Below, piece after piece: positions 17,366 to 25,416 of a stretch of 64,000 nt of DNA. The DNA comes from a bacterium (GTDB lineage: Bacteria > Zhuqueibacterota > Zhuqueibacteria > Oleimicrobiales > Geothermoviventaceae). Numbering within the stretch: the first letter of the stretch is position 1; the number at the start of each line of letters is the position of its first letter. The translations under genes and the position numbers were made by a program. The notes below the pieces were generated by a model. The model did not search any database. It saw only the letters and a program-made list of their open reading frames with translations, and was not told the origin of the DNA. The stretch is from assembly GCA_028275345.1 (NCBI GenBank), contig JAPWUV010000001.1:310001-374000 (forward strand), written 5' to 3'.

Positions 17366-18333
17366 GCGATCCCTTCTCCTCCACCGCCTCGACGCTCGAC
17401 GATATCCGCCGAGCGCACGAGCGGATCCGTCCGCACGTCCACCGGACGCCCATTTTCACCAGCCGGACGCTCAACGAGCGATTCGGGGCGGAGCTTTTCT
17501 TCAAGTGCGAGAACCTGCAGCGAGCTGGCTCTTTCAAGATCCGAGGCGCGGCCAATGCCGTGTTTTCGCTGTCTCCGGAGGAAGCCCGTCGCGGGGTGGT
17601 GACGCACTCCTCCGGGAACCACGCGCAGGCGGTGGCTCTTGCGGCTCGACTCCGGGGGATACGGGCCATCGTGGTAATGCCTGAGAACGCCCCCGCCGTG
17701 AAGGTGGCGGCCGTACGGGCGTACGGCGGCGAGATCGTCTTCTGCTTCCCCACCTTGGCTTCGCGCGAAGAAACGGCGCAGCGCGTCGTGGAGGAGACCG
17801 GCGCGACGCTGATCCACTCCTACAACGACGAGCGCGTGATTCAAGGCCAGGGTACCGTGGCCCTCGAGCTTCTGGAGGACGTGCCGGATCTCGATCTACT
17901 GCTCGTCCCGGTGGGAGGCGGCGGACTGATCAGCGGCATGGCCCTCGCGAGCAAGGCCTTACGGCCCTCGGTAACGGTGATCGGATGCGAGCCAGAACAG
18001 GCTGATGATGCCTTCCGCTCTCTGCGCGAGGGGCGGATCATTCCCGTCGAGCATCCGAACACCATCGCCGACGGACTCCGGACCTCGCTCGGGGAGAAGA
18101 CTTTTGCCGTGATCCGAAGCCTCGTCGACCAGATCGTCCTGGTGTCGGAGGAGGCCATCGTGCAGGCCATGCGGTTCCTGTTCGAGCGGTTGAAGCTCGT
18201 GGTGGAGCCATCCGGGGCTGTGCCGCTGGCGGCGTTGCTGGAGGAGCAAGTGGACGTCCGGGGTCGACGGGTCGGACTCGTCCTCTCGGGCGGGAACGTG
18301 GACCTCGAGAAGCTACCGTTCCGAACCGGGTAG
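17362..18333 (+). CDS. PLP-dependent serine/threonine dehydratase family protein
   Basis: The 323-residue protein has the fold-type II PLP site SFKIRGA (Lys59), the phosphate-binding tetraglycine PVGGGGLISG and the SSGNHAQ substrate loop. The absence of a C-terminal ACT regulatory domain argues against the biosynthetic, isoleucine-feedback-inhibited IlvA. It favours a catabolic dehydratase that deaminates serine or threonine to 2-oxoacids, or a serine racemase. It overlaps the peptidase gene by ATGA, so the two are translationally coupled: peptide hydrolysis outside the cytoplasm, then amino acid breakdown inside. The exact reaction cannot be fixed from the sequence. Confidence 0.85.
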   Translation: MSDPFSSTASTLDDIRRAHERIRPHVHRTPIFTSRTLNERFGAELFFKCENLQRAGSFKIRGAANAVFSLSPEEARRGVVTHSSGNHAQAVALAARLRGIRAIVVMPENAPAVKVAAVRAYGGEIVFCFPTLASREETAQRVVEETGATLIHSYNDERVIQGQGTVALELLEDVPDLDLLLVPVGGGGLISGMALASKALRPSVTVIGCEPEQADDAFRSLREGRIIPVEHPNTIADGLRTSLGEKTFAVIRSLVDQIVLVSEEAIVQAMRFLFERLKLVVEPSGAVPLAALLEEQVDVRGRRVGLVLSGGNVDLEKLPFRTG

Positions 18334-18504
18334 GAGGTCGGCGATCGGGATTCTCCGCCGGCTCTTTGGCTCAAGCCTTGCCGGAGCAATCTTTCGGGAG
18401 CAAGTGGTCGGGGGCCTCCGCGTGCGGATTTTTCGGCCGGAGTGGGAGAATGGCGGTAGATGTTCGTTAGCTTAGGGACGAAGCTCGCACCTACGGAGGG
18501 ATCC

Positions 18505-19662
18505 ATGGACGGGAGGGTGGTGGTGAGGCTCGTGGGGGGGATCGCCGCCGTGGTGGTCGCTGCGGGATCGCTCCGCGCCCAGCCGTCGGCCAGGATCGAC
18601 GCGGGGTTCTTCCACCCGGAGGGCATTCAAGTCTTCCTGGTGGGAGACCTGGGACTTACGGGAGGGCCGGTCGCGCCGATCTTTTGGGTCCAACTGAGCA
18701 ATCCGGACACGACCCCGCACGAGGTCATCCTTTCCCTGAGAGTCGAGGATGGTGCTGGCCAGCTTCTGGCTTCGGGCCAGAGCGACGAGTTCTCGCTGGA
18801 GCCTGGGGTGCTCCGGATCACGAATCAGGATCTGCAGTCCGGAGCTCGGCCCTGCCGTCTTCGCAACTACCAGATCGAACGAGAGGCGCGGGAGCTGGTG
18901 GACAAGGTGCTGAAGACGGGCAGGCTCCCGAGCGGAGTCTACCGCTTCCGCCTGGCCCTGACGGACCTCACGGCCGGAGGCAGGGAAGAAGCCGTCATCG
19001 AGGCCAACCTCACCAATCCCACGATGCTCGACCTGATCGCCCCGGGAGCGCCGGCCGGTGCAGAGCCGCCGCAAATCTACACTTCCTTCCCGCTTTTCCG
19101 CTGGGAGTCGAATGCTACGCGCTTCCGCTTGATTGTGGCGGAGCGGTCTGGGGCGCCGGGAGAGACTCCCGAGGCTGCCATCGCCAACAACGTTCGGTTC
19201 GAGCGCGAGATCTTCGTCCGGCGGGGAGACGAGGCTCCACCGCAGGACCTCCCAGCCGACGCCGTCATTACGCCCGGGACCTTCTTCCAGTACCCGACGG
19301 GCGGGGTTCTGCCCCTGTTAGAAGACAGCACCTACTATTGGCGGGTGGTGGCTCTCGTGCCCACGTCCTCGGATCCGCAGCACCCGCTGGAAATCAGCAG
19401 CAGCATTTGGGCGTTCCGCGTGGCGCGCCCCGGAGCGATCCAGACTTCCGCGCTCTGGGAACGGCTCCGGGAACTGCTCGGCACCCTACTTTCGGCGGAG
19501 CAATTCGATGGATTCTTTGGCCAAGGCGGACAGCTCGCGGGATTCCGGCCGACGGGGGTCATCCGGCACAACGGGAAAGCCATCTCGCCGGAGGAGCTGG
19601 AGCGCTGGATGACCGAGGTCCGGAGCGGTCGTTGGAAGGTCACCTCAGCCACGGTTGAATGA
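18505..19662 (+). CDS. Secreted protein of unknown function, first gene of the FecR/cyclase operon
   Basis: The 385-residue product has a signal peptide (about 1-25, ending LRAQ). The rest is rich in beta strands. An N-terminal immunoglobulin-like part (about 45-170, VQLSNPDTTPHEVILSLRV) is followed by a second beta domain with Tyr-Tyr-Trp-Arg-Val near residue 280, reminiscent of fibronectin-type modules. The C-terminal part (about 310-385) is helical. No catalytic motif is visible. It sits 12 bases before the FecR-domain gene, so it probably belongs to the same outer-envelope system. I do not recognise the family. Confidence 0.75.
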   Translation: MDGRVVVRLVGGIAAVVVAAGSLRAQPSARIDAGFFHPEGIQVFLVGDLGLTGGPVAPIFWVQLSNPDTTPHEVILSLRVEDGAGQLLASGQSDEFSLEPGVLRITNQDLQSGARPCRLRNYQIEREARELVDKVLKTGRLPSGVYRFRLALTDLTAGGREEAVIEANLTNPTMLDLIAPGAPAGAEPPQIYTSFPLFRWESNATRFRLIVAERSGAPGETPEAAIANNVRFEREIFVRRGDEAPPQDLPADAVITPGTFFQYPTGGVLPLLEDSTYYWRVVALVPTSSDPQHPLEISSSIWAFRVARPGAIQTSALWERLRELLGTLLSAEQFDGFFGQGGQLAGFRPTGVIRHNGKAISPEELERWMTEVRSGRWKVTSATVE

Positions 19663-19674
19663 ACGAGGTGGGCG

Positions 19675-20370
19675 ATGAAAGGAGATCGATCGTTGGCGCT
19701 GTGGCTGGTGGCCCTTTCCGCCTTGGCCTCAGCCGGGGCGCGCCCGGTCCGGGCGGCAGTGGATCGTGACGTGGCCCTCGTGCTGAGGGCGGAGGGAGAG
19801 GCGCGGGTCCAGCGCGTCGTGAGTAAGCAGTGGGAAGACGTCGTCCGGGGCAAGAGGCTCGACTCCGGAGATCTCGTGCGAACTGGCGCGAAGGCCCTCG
19901 TGGCGGTCGTGTTCACCGACGACAAGAGCCTGCTCAAGATACGCTCCAATTCCGAGGTCGTGATCCGGGGAAGCCGCCAGCAGGCTTCCGTCGCCAAACG
20001 CATCTTGCTGAATCTCGGGGAGATCTGGGCCAGGGTGGCGCAGGGCCAGGCGGATTTCCGGGTGGAGACCCCGTCGGGCGTGGCCGCGGTGAAGGGCACG
20101 GAGTTCTACGCGACGATGGACGCCGAGGGTACCTTCACCGTCATCGCGGTTTCCGGACTGCTTGAGCTCTCCAACCAGTTCGGATCGGCCCTTCTGCGCG
20201 CCGGCGAGACGGGGCAGATGCGCAAAGGAGAGCCTCCGTCGGTGGCGCCCACCACGGGGTATGAGGACTGGGCGCGGGAGCAGCCGGGGCAGGAAGAGAT
20301 CGAGATCGAATTCGAGGATTCCTCCGGCGGCAAGAAGATCCTCCGCATTCGCCTTCAGCCGCAGCAATGA
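19675..20370 (+). CDS. Secreted FecR-domain protein
   Basis: The 231-residue protein has a signal peptide (about 1-28) and a FecR domain covering about residues 45-190. Typical segments are LRAEGEARVQ, RLDSGDLVRTG, FRVETPSGVAAVKGTEF and GLLELSN. FecR domains in transenvelope signalling sit in the periplasm and sense an outer-membrane partner. Here there is no membrane helix joining it to an anti-sigma domain, so it looks like a free periplasmic module. The C-terminus is acidic and then basic. Its stop overlaps a possible start of the next gene by ATGA. The barrel downstream and the CHASE2 cyclase beyond suggest it relays an outer-membrane state to a cAMP-producing enzyme (inference). Confidence 0.85.
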   Translation: MKGDRSLALWLVALSALASAGARPVRAAVDRDVALVLRAEGEARVQRVVSKQWEDVVRGKRLDSGDLVRTGAKALVAVVFTDDKSLLKIRSNSEVVIRGSRQQASVAKRILLNLGEIWARVAQGQADFRVETPSGVAAVKGTEFYATMDAEGTFTVIAVSGLLELSNQFGSALLRAGETGQMRKGEPPSVAPTTGYEDWAREQPGQEEIEIEFEDSSGGKKILRIRLQPQQ

Positions 20371-20450
20371 CGCCCACGACTGCTGGCGGATGGTGGACTC
20401 CTGAAGCGGGAAATGTGCGTGCGAGACGGAATCGATCGGGGAGAGGGAAC

Positions 20451-22895
20451 GTGCGGGCAGGTGGAAGGGGAATCCGCAGCGTGTTGTGGGCCGCCTCGTT
20501 GCTGCTCCTGTTCCAGCAGCGGAGTTCGGGGCAGGGTCTGAAGGAGACGATCGAGCACTCCCCAGTGCGGGAGGCGATCGCTGGCCAGCCTTTGCGCATC
20601 GAGGTGCGGATCGGATTGCCGGGGGCGGAGATCCGGTTTCTCCGCGTGTACTACCGCCCGAGTGGAGAGGGTCGCTTTCGTTTCCTGGACTTGCAGCCTT
20701 TGGGGGAGCTTCACGTAGCCGAACTCCCGGCGGAGGAGGTCACGGAGGCAGGCCTGGAGTATTTCTTGCTGCTTGCTACAGTGAAGGGCGATCTGCTGAC
20801 TTTGCCGGCGCAAGATGCCCATCGCTCTCCTTTCGTGGTGCGCGTCAGGTCGGAGCGTCCGGCTGCGGAAGAAGAGCCTGCGTCGCTCGTCACCGTCCTC
20901 TTCCCCGACTCCGGACAAACCCTGCTTCCGTCGGAGGTATTTGTGGCAGTGTCCTTCACCCAGCCGGATGCGGTGGATACGAGTCGAGTCCGTCTGCTGG
21001 TGGACGGCGAGGATGTCAGCTCGGAGGCATCGATTTCGAGATACGTGCTCACCTGGACCCCGAGCCGGGCGATCCGGCCTGGCCTGCACTTGGTGACCCT
21101 GCAGCTGAGCACCCGATCCGGACGTTTCGCCAGGCCGTTGCGCCTTGGCTTCCGTGTGGCGGGAGAAGAGGCGCGCCCGAGCGTACGCTTGCCCGAGGTC
21201 CACGGTGAGTTGTACAGCCAGGTCTACGAGGAGAGGGTCGCGAAGCGGAGCTACGAAATGACCGCCGTCGGGGGCCGGGTGCGAGGGATGGCCGGTCCCG
21301 CCAATTTCGAGGCGGATTTCTACATAACGAGCCAGGAAACTCGCAGCCAGCAGCCGCGCAACCGGCTGCGACTGGCCGTGGAGACCCGCTACCTCGGCTT
21401 GGAGCTGGGCGACTCCTACCCGCGCTTTTCCGAGCTGACCCTCTGGGGGCAGAGGGTGCGGGGAGTATCGGGCAGGCTGAGCCTGGGGCCCTTTTCCTTG
21501 CAGGTGGCGCACGGCGAGCTCGCCAGAGCGGTCGAGGGGGTCGGATCTCGCTCCACCGGAGTGGCGCCCGCCGGTTCCTACCGGGTGGTGAACGGGGACA
21601 CGCTGATCATCCGCAAATTCGGCACCTACCGGAGGCGGCTCATGGCGGTCCGGGCCGGCGTGCAGAAGGGCCAGCTGTACGAGCTTGGCCTGAGCCTGGT
21701 CAAAGTGCGAGACGATACGAATTCCATTCGTTTGGGGATGAGGCCGAAGGACAATCTGCTCATCGGGCCCGATTTCCGCCTGCAACTGCTGGGAGGCAAG
21801 CTCCGGCTGTGGGGTGCACTCGCTTTCAGCTTGTTGACGGACGATATCTCCCGGGGTCCCGCCTCGAAGGCGGAGGTGGATTCCCTTTTCAAGCGGAGTC
21901 TTCCGTTCGACCCGGAGTCCTTCTCCTATCTCCTGATCATCAACGAGAACACGGTCCCTTTGGACCCGCGGGGACTGACGTCGGTGGCGTACGAGCTTCA
22001 GGCTTCCCTGCGGATGGGCCGGAATGCGCTTCGGGCGGGGTATCGGTCGGTGGGACCGGACTACTGGTGCTTGGCCAATCCGTTCCTGCGGAGGAACCTG
22101 CGCGGCCTGTTCGTGGACGATCGTCTGCGGCTGTTCGGCGATCAGCTTTACCTCAGTGCGCGCTTCGAAAGCTACGAGGACGGCTTCTCTCGCTGGGACA
22201 ATCTGCCTACCAATCGGCTTCGTAGCCTGTCCTGTGGTCTGAGCTATTTCCCCGGCTCAGACCTGCCGCAGGTCAGTTTCTCGATCCGTGGGCATAGCCG
22301 AAGGAACGGTTTGAAGGACACGACCCTTGTCGCCGGTGGGTACGATCCCCGCGTGCACAATTCCACCCTGGATGCGAGCTTCTCGCTATCCCATAATCTG
22401 GAGGCCTTCGGGCGTACGCACCGGCTTCTCTACGATTTCAGCCGCAGCTTGCGGGATGACCGGTACGGCGGTCCCCTCGGCGACCTCGGAAGCGCCATGC
22501 ATCTCTTGCGCTGGCAGGCTCAGCTGAGCCAACTCGTGCAGGCGCACGCCCATTGCACCTGGACCCGCAGTCGAGCCGGTTCCGGCGGGAATATCCACCC
22601 GTTCCGCTACAGCTACCTCTCCGTGGGTTCCCTGTTTCGGCTTTGGACGAACCGCCTTCAGGCTCGCCTGGAATTGGGGCGTCTGACATCGGCGTCGGAG
22701 CTTCGTTATGCGGAATCCGCGCAGAGTGGGAAGGTGGGAAGGACGGGCCTGACCGTCGGAGGGGACCTCCTCTGGGGCCAGCACAGGGCCTCGGTCGAGG
22801 CGGGGATTGCCGCTGTGGGGCAAGAAGAGAGCGGCGGGCGCACCGATCGGTACACGGATCTCTCTTTCCGCGCGCGCTACGAGTTTCGCTGGTAG
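20451..22895 (+). CDS. Large outer-membrane beta-barrel protein with N-terminal Ig-like domains
   Basis: The product is 814 residues if translation starts at GTG 20451, which has a strong GGGAGAGGGA ribosome site and is followed at once by a signal peptide (SVLWAASLLLLFQQ). ATG 20367 is in frame but adds 28 polar residues. After the signal come two beta-sandwich modules (about 30-240), one resembling an Ig-like domain found in secreted surface proteins. From about residue 270 to the end, alternating amphipathic strands predict a barrel, ending RARYEFRW with a terminal aromatic residue. No plug domain or TonB box is obvious. Its place between FecR and a CHASE2 cyclase suggests a sensor or anchor role. 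Confidence 0.7.
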   Translation: MRAGGRGIRSVLWAASLLLLFQQRSSGQGLKETIEHSPVREAIAGQPLRIEVRIGLPGAEIRFLRVYYRPSGEGRFRFLDLQPLGELHVAELPAEEVTEAGLEYFLLLATVKGDLLTLPAQDAHRSPFVVRVRSERPAAEEEPASLVTVLFPDSGQTLLPSEVFVAVSFTQPDAVDTSRVRLLVDGEDVSSEASISRYVLTWTPSRAIRPGLHLVTLQLSTRSGRFARPLRLGFRVAGEEARPSVRLPEVHGELYSQVYEERVAKRSYEMTAVGGRVRGMAGPANFEADFYITSQETRSQQPRNRLRLAVETRYLGLELGDSYPRFSELTLWGQRVRGVSGRLSLGPFSLQVAHGELARAVEGVGSRSTGVAPAGSYRVVNGDTLIIRKFGTYRRRLMAVRAGVQKGQLYELGLSLVKVRDDTNSIRLGMRPKDNLLIGPDFRLQLLGGKLRLWGALAFSLLTDDISRGPASKAEVDSLFKRSLPFDPESFSYLLIINENTVPLDPRGLTSVAYELQASLRMGRNALRAGYRSVGPDYWCLANPFLRRNLRGLFVDDRLRLFGDQLYLSARFESYEDGFSRWDNLPTNRLRSLSCGLSYFPGSDLPQVSFSIRGHSRRNGLKDTTLVAGGYDPRVHNSTLDASFSLSHNLEAFGRTHRLLYDFSRSLRDDRYGGPLGDLGSAMHLLRWQAQLSQLVQAHAHCTWTRSRAGSGGNIHPFRYSYLSVGSLFRLWTNRLQARLELGRLTSASELRYAESAQSGKVGRTGLTVGGDLLWGQHRASVEAGIAAVGQEESGGRTDRYTDLSFRARYEFRW

Positions 22896-23026
22896 GCTCC
22901 CGCCGCCAAGCGCTTGTCCGCATCCGCGACGCGGGGCTTGCCCGACGTGCGCAAGCCGGCGGGACCGGGGACGGGTGCACGGGAATCGAGGGTGTAGCGG
23001 TTTTCGACAAGAGGAGCGGTTTCTGA

Positions 23027-25129
23027 GTGGCTGATTTGCTTCGAAAGAAGGACTGGTGGGTCCAGCCGCTGATCGTCGCGGGGTCGGTTTTCGCCGGGCT
23101 ATTCCTCAGCGGCCTCCTTCTTTTGGAGGGGCTGGAGCTGAAGACCCTCGACGCCCGCTTCGGCCTACGCGGCCCTCTGGAACCCATCGATAGCTCCCTC
23201 GTGGTAGTCGCCATCGATGACGAGGCTTTCTTGAGCCTGCCGTCGAAGTGGCCCTTCCCTCGCACCTACTACGCGCGCGCCATCCGCAATCTGGCCCGGG
23301 CAGGGGCGCGGCTGATCGTCCTGGATATCGAGCTCACCGAGCGCTCGTACGCGAATCCTGCGGAAGATTCCGCCCTCGTCCGTGCGGTTCGCGAGGCCGG
23401 CAACGTCATCGTAGCGGGCAAGGTCGTCTACGAGGCCGGGACACACGGCCTGGAATATGCCCACTTGCTCCGGCCATTTCCGGAACTGGAGCAAGCCGCG
23501 CTGGCATGGGGCTTGGTCAATGCCCTGGAGGATGTGGACGGGTTCATTCGCCGCTACCCCTTATGGCAGAGGGTGGGACGCGATACGGCATATTCCCTAG
23601 CGACCCAGGTTTTCCGCGCCCTTCGCGGTGAGCTCGGGAGCTCGCCGAGGATCGAGCACGGCCACTCTCTCTGCTTCGGGGATGGTTGCATTCCCCAAGG
23701 GGCCCGCGGCTGGATTTACATCAACTACGCGGGTCCGGCGCTCTCGTACCGGACGTACTCACTGGCGCACGTGCTGGACGATTCTGGGTTTTTCCTCCCG
23801 CCGGACGAAGACACGGACATCTTCGAGATGCACCTCCAGTGGGGGACTTTCCGGGACAAGGTCGTCTTTCTCGGTGCCTCCGCCGAAGAACTTCAGGACA
23901 ATAAGTACACGCCGTACTTCCGCTATCTGGGCCGGAAGCAGAAGATGCCCGGAGTGGAGACGCACGTCAACGCCCTTGCCACGATGCTTGCTGGAAATCC
24001 TCTGCGTCGCTTCGGGGCGGGGATCCAATTCCTGATCCTGCTTCTGTTTTCCGCGGGCATCACCCTTCTGTGTCATCGGTCGCGACCGTCCCTGGCCCTC
24101 GCCGGCATGGTTGGGATGTGGGTCCTTTACATCGCCGCCACTACCGTGCTGTTCGCCCGCCTCGCCTGGGTTCTGCCTGTGGTGTCGGTGGGGGTTGTGT
24201 CCGTGCTGAGCTACGTGGGAAGCATCGCGCACCGGGTAGCCACTCAGGAGAGGGAGAAGCGCTTTTACCGGGATACCTTCGCTCACTACGTGTCGAAGGA
24301 GATCGTGGATTTGATGCTCAGCTCGGGCCAAAGACCCCGCTTCGGTGGCGAACATCGGGTCATGACCGTGCTTTTCTCTGACATCCGGGGATTCACCACG
24401 TACTGCGAGCTTTGTCCTCCCGAACAGGTGGTGGAGCAGCTTTCGGAGTATCTCTCCGCGATGGTGGAGGTGATCTTCGCTCACGGAGGTACCCTGGACA
24501 AGTTCGTGGGCGATGCGATCATGGCCCTCTACGGCGCCCCGTACTATTTCGAAGACCACGCCCTCCGTGCGTGCCGGACGGCCGTCAAGATGCTGGAGAG
24601 GCTCCAAGAACTGCACCGCAAGTGGGAAGCGGAGGGCCTACCCCTGCTCGACTTCGGTGTCGGAATCAACACGGGCCGAATGATCGTGGGCAATCTCGGC
24701 TCGAGGCAGCTTTTCGACTACACCGTCATCGGCGACAATGTGAATGTCGGTGCCCGACTGGAGGGGACGAACAAGCGCTACGGGACGCACATCCTCATCA
24801 GTGAGTCGACGTACCTGGAGGTGAGGGATCACGTGGTGGCTCGGGAGGTGGATCTGGTGCGAGTCAAGGGCAAGACGCAGCCGCTGCGGATCTACGAGCT
24901 GCTGGCCGTGGATGATTCGGCGCCGGAGCTGCGCGAAAGAGCCGAGCGTTTCGAAGTCGCCCTCTCCCTTTACCGAGAGCGGCGCTGGGCTGAGGCGCTC
25001 CAGGCTTTCTACCACTTGCTCCAAGAGGACCCGGAAGACGGCCCATCCCGTCTCTATGTGGAACGGTGCCTCAATCTGCTGGAGCATCCTCCTGGCCCAA
25101 GCTGGGATGCGGTCACCGACATGTGGTGA
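23027..25129 (+). CDS. CHASE2-domain class III adenylate cyclase
   Basis: The 700-residue protein has an N-terminal membrane helix (about 14-34), a periplasmic CHASE2 sensor (about 40-310), a cluster of membrane helices (about 325-405) and a cytoplasmic class III cyclase domain (about 440-620). It ends in a TPR-like tail (about 640-690). Catalytic residues are visible: metal-binding Asp452 (FSDIRGFT) and Asp496, adenine-specifying Lys492 in DKFVGD, and the transition-state Asn and Arg in NVNVGARLE. The second specificity position is Thr (DYTVIGD), as in many bacterial adenylate cyclases. It should make cAMP in response to an envelope signal. GTG 23027 follows AAGAGGAG. It closes the FecR/barrel operon. 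Confidence 0.9.
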   Translation: MADLLRKKDWWVQPLIVAGSVFAGLFLSGLLLLEGLELKTLDARFGLRGPLEPIDSSLVVVAIDDEAFLSLPSKWPFPRTYYARAIRNLARAGARLIVLDIELTERSYANPAEDSALVRAVREAGNVIVAGKVVYEAGTHGLEYAHLLRPFPELEQAALAWGLVNALEDVDGFIRRYPLWQRVGRDTAYSLATQVFRALRGELGSSPRIEHGHSLCFGDGCIPQGARGWIYINYAGPALSYRTYSLAHVLDDSGFFLPPDEDTDIFEMHLQWGTFRDKVVFLGASAEELQDNKYTPYFRYLGRKQKMPGVETHVNALATMLAGNPLRRFGAGIQFLILLLFSAGITLLCHRSRPSLALAGMVGMWVLYIAATTVLFARLAWVLPVVSVGVVSVLSYVGSIAHRVATQEREKRFYRDTFAHYVSKEIVDLMLSSGQRPRFGGEHRVMTVLFSDIRGFTTYCELCPPEQVVEQLSEYLSAMVEVIFAHGGTLDKFVGDAIMALYGAPYYFEDHALRACRTAVKMLERLQELHRKWEAEGLPLLDFGVGINTGRMIVGNLGSRQLFDYTVIGDNVNVGARLEGTNKRYGTHILISESTYLEVRDHVVAREVDLVRVKGKTQPLRIYELLAVDDSAPELRERAERFEVALSLYRERRWAEALQAFYHLLQEDPEDGPSRLYVERCLNLLEHPPGPSWDAVTDMW

Positions 25130-25327
25130 GCACTGCGGTAGCGCCCGTCCTACCGGAGCACGGGTGTCCTTCGAGGGGGAAACCGCCTGCAAGGGCTCGG
25201 GGGACGCTGGGGGTGGGGGGCTGGAGCCAAGGCCCTGTCCTTCCGTCGGCAAAATTCGGCGACTCATTCCCCGGTTCGAACAACCCCCTCGGCACTTTTC
25301 CCGTCGGAGGAGAAACAACAAATCGGC

Positions 25328-25356
25328 TTGCGACCTTGGGTAACCTTCGCTAAGTT
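25328..25356 (+). promoter_or_regulatory. Candidate promoter of the 5'-nucleotidase gene
   Basis: TTGCGA (25328-25333), 17 bases, TAAGTT (25351-25356), followed 60 bases later by the start codon. The remainder of the 287-base gap (25130-25327) shows nothing I can assign. Confidence 0.5.
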
Positions 25357-25416
25357 GGGAGTGCGGAGTGGAAGGCTTGGCCCACGGGGTCATCTACACG
25401 AGCGACGGAGGGAGCC

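Noticed and set aside
25271-25281. GGTTCGAAC, similar to a tRNA T-loop
   Set aside because: The flanking bases do not form a T stem, and no acceptor, D or anticodon arm can be drawn around it.
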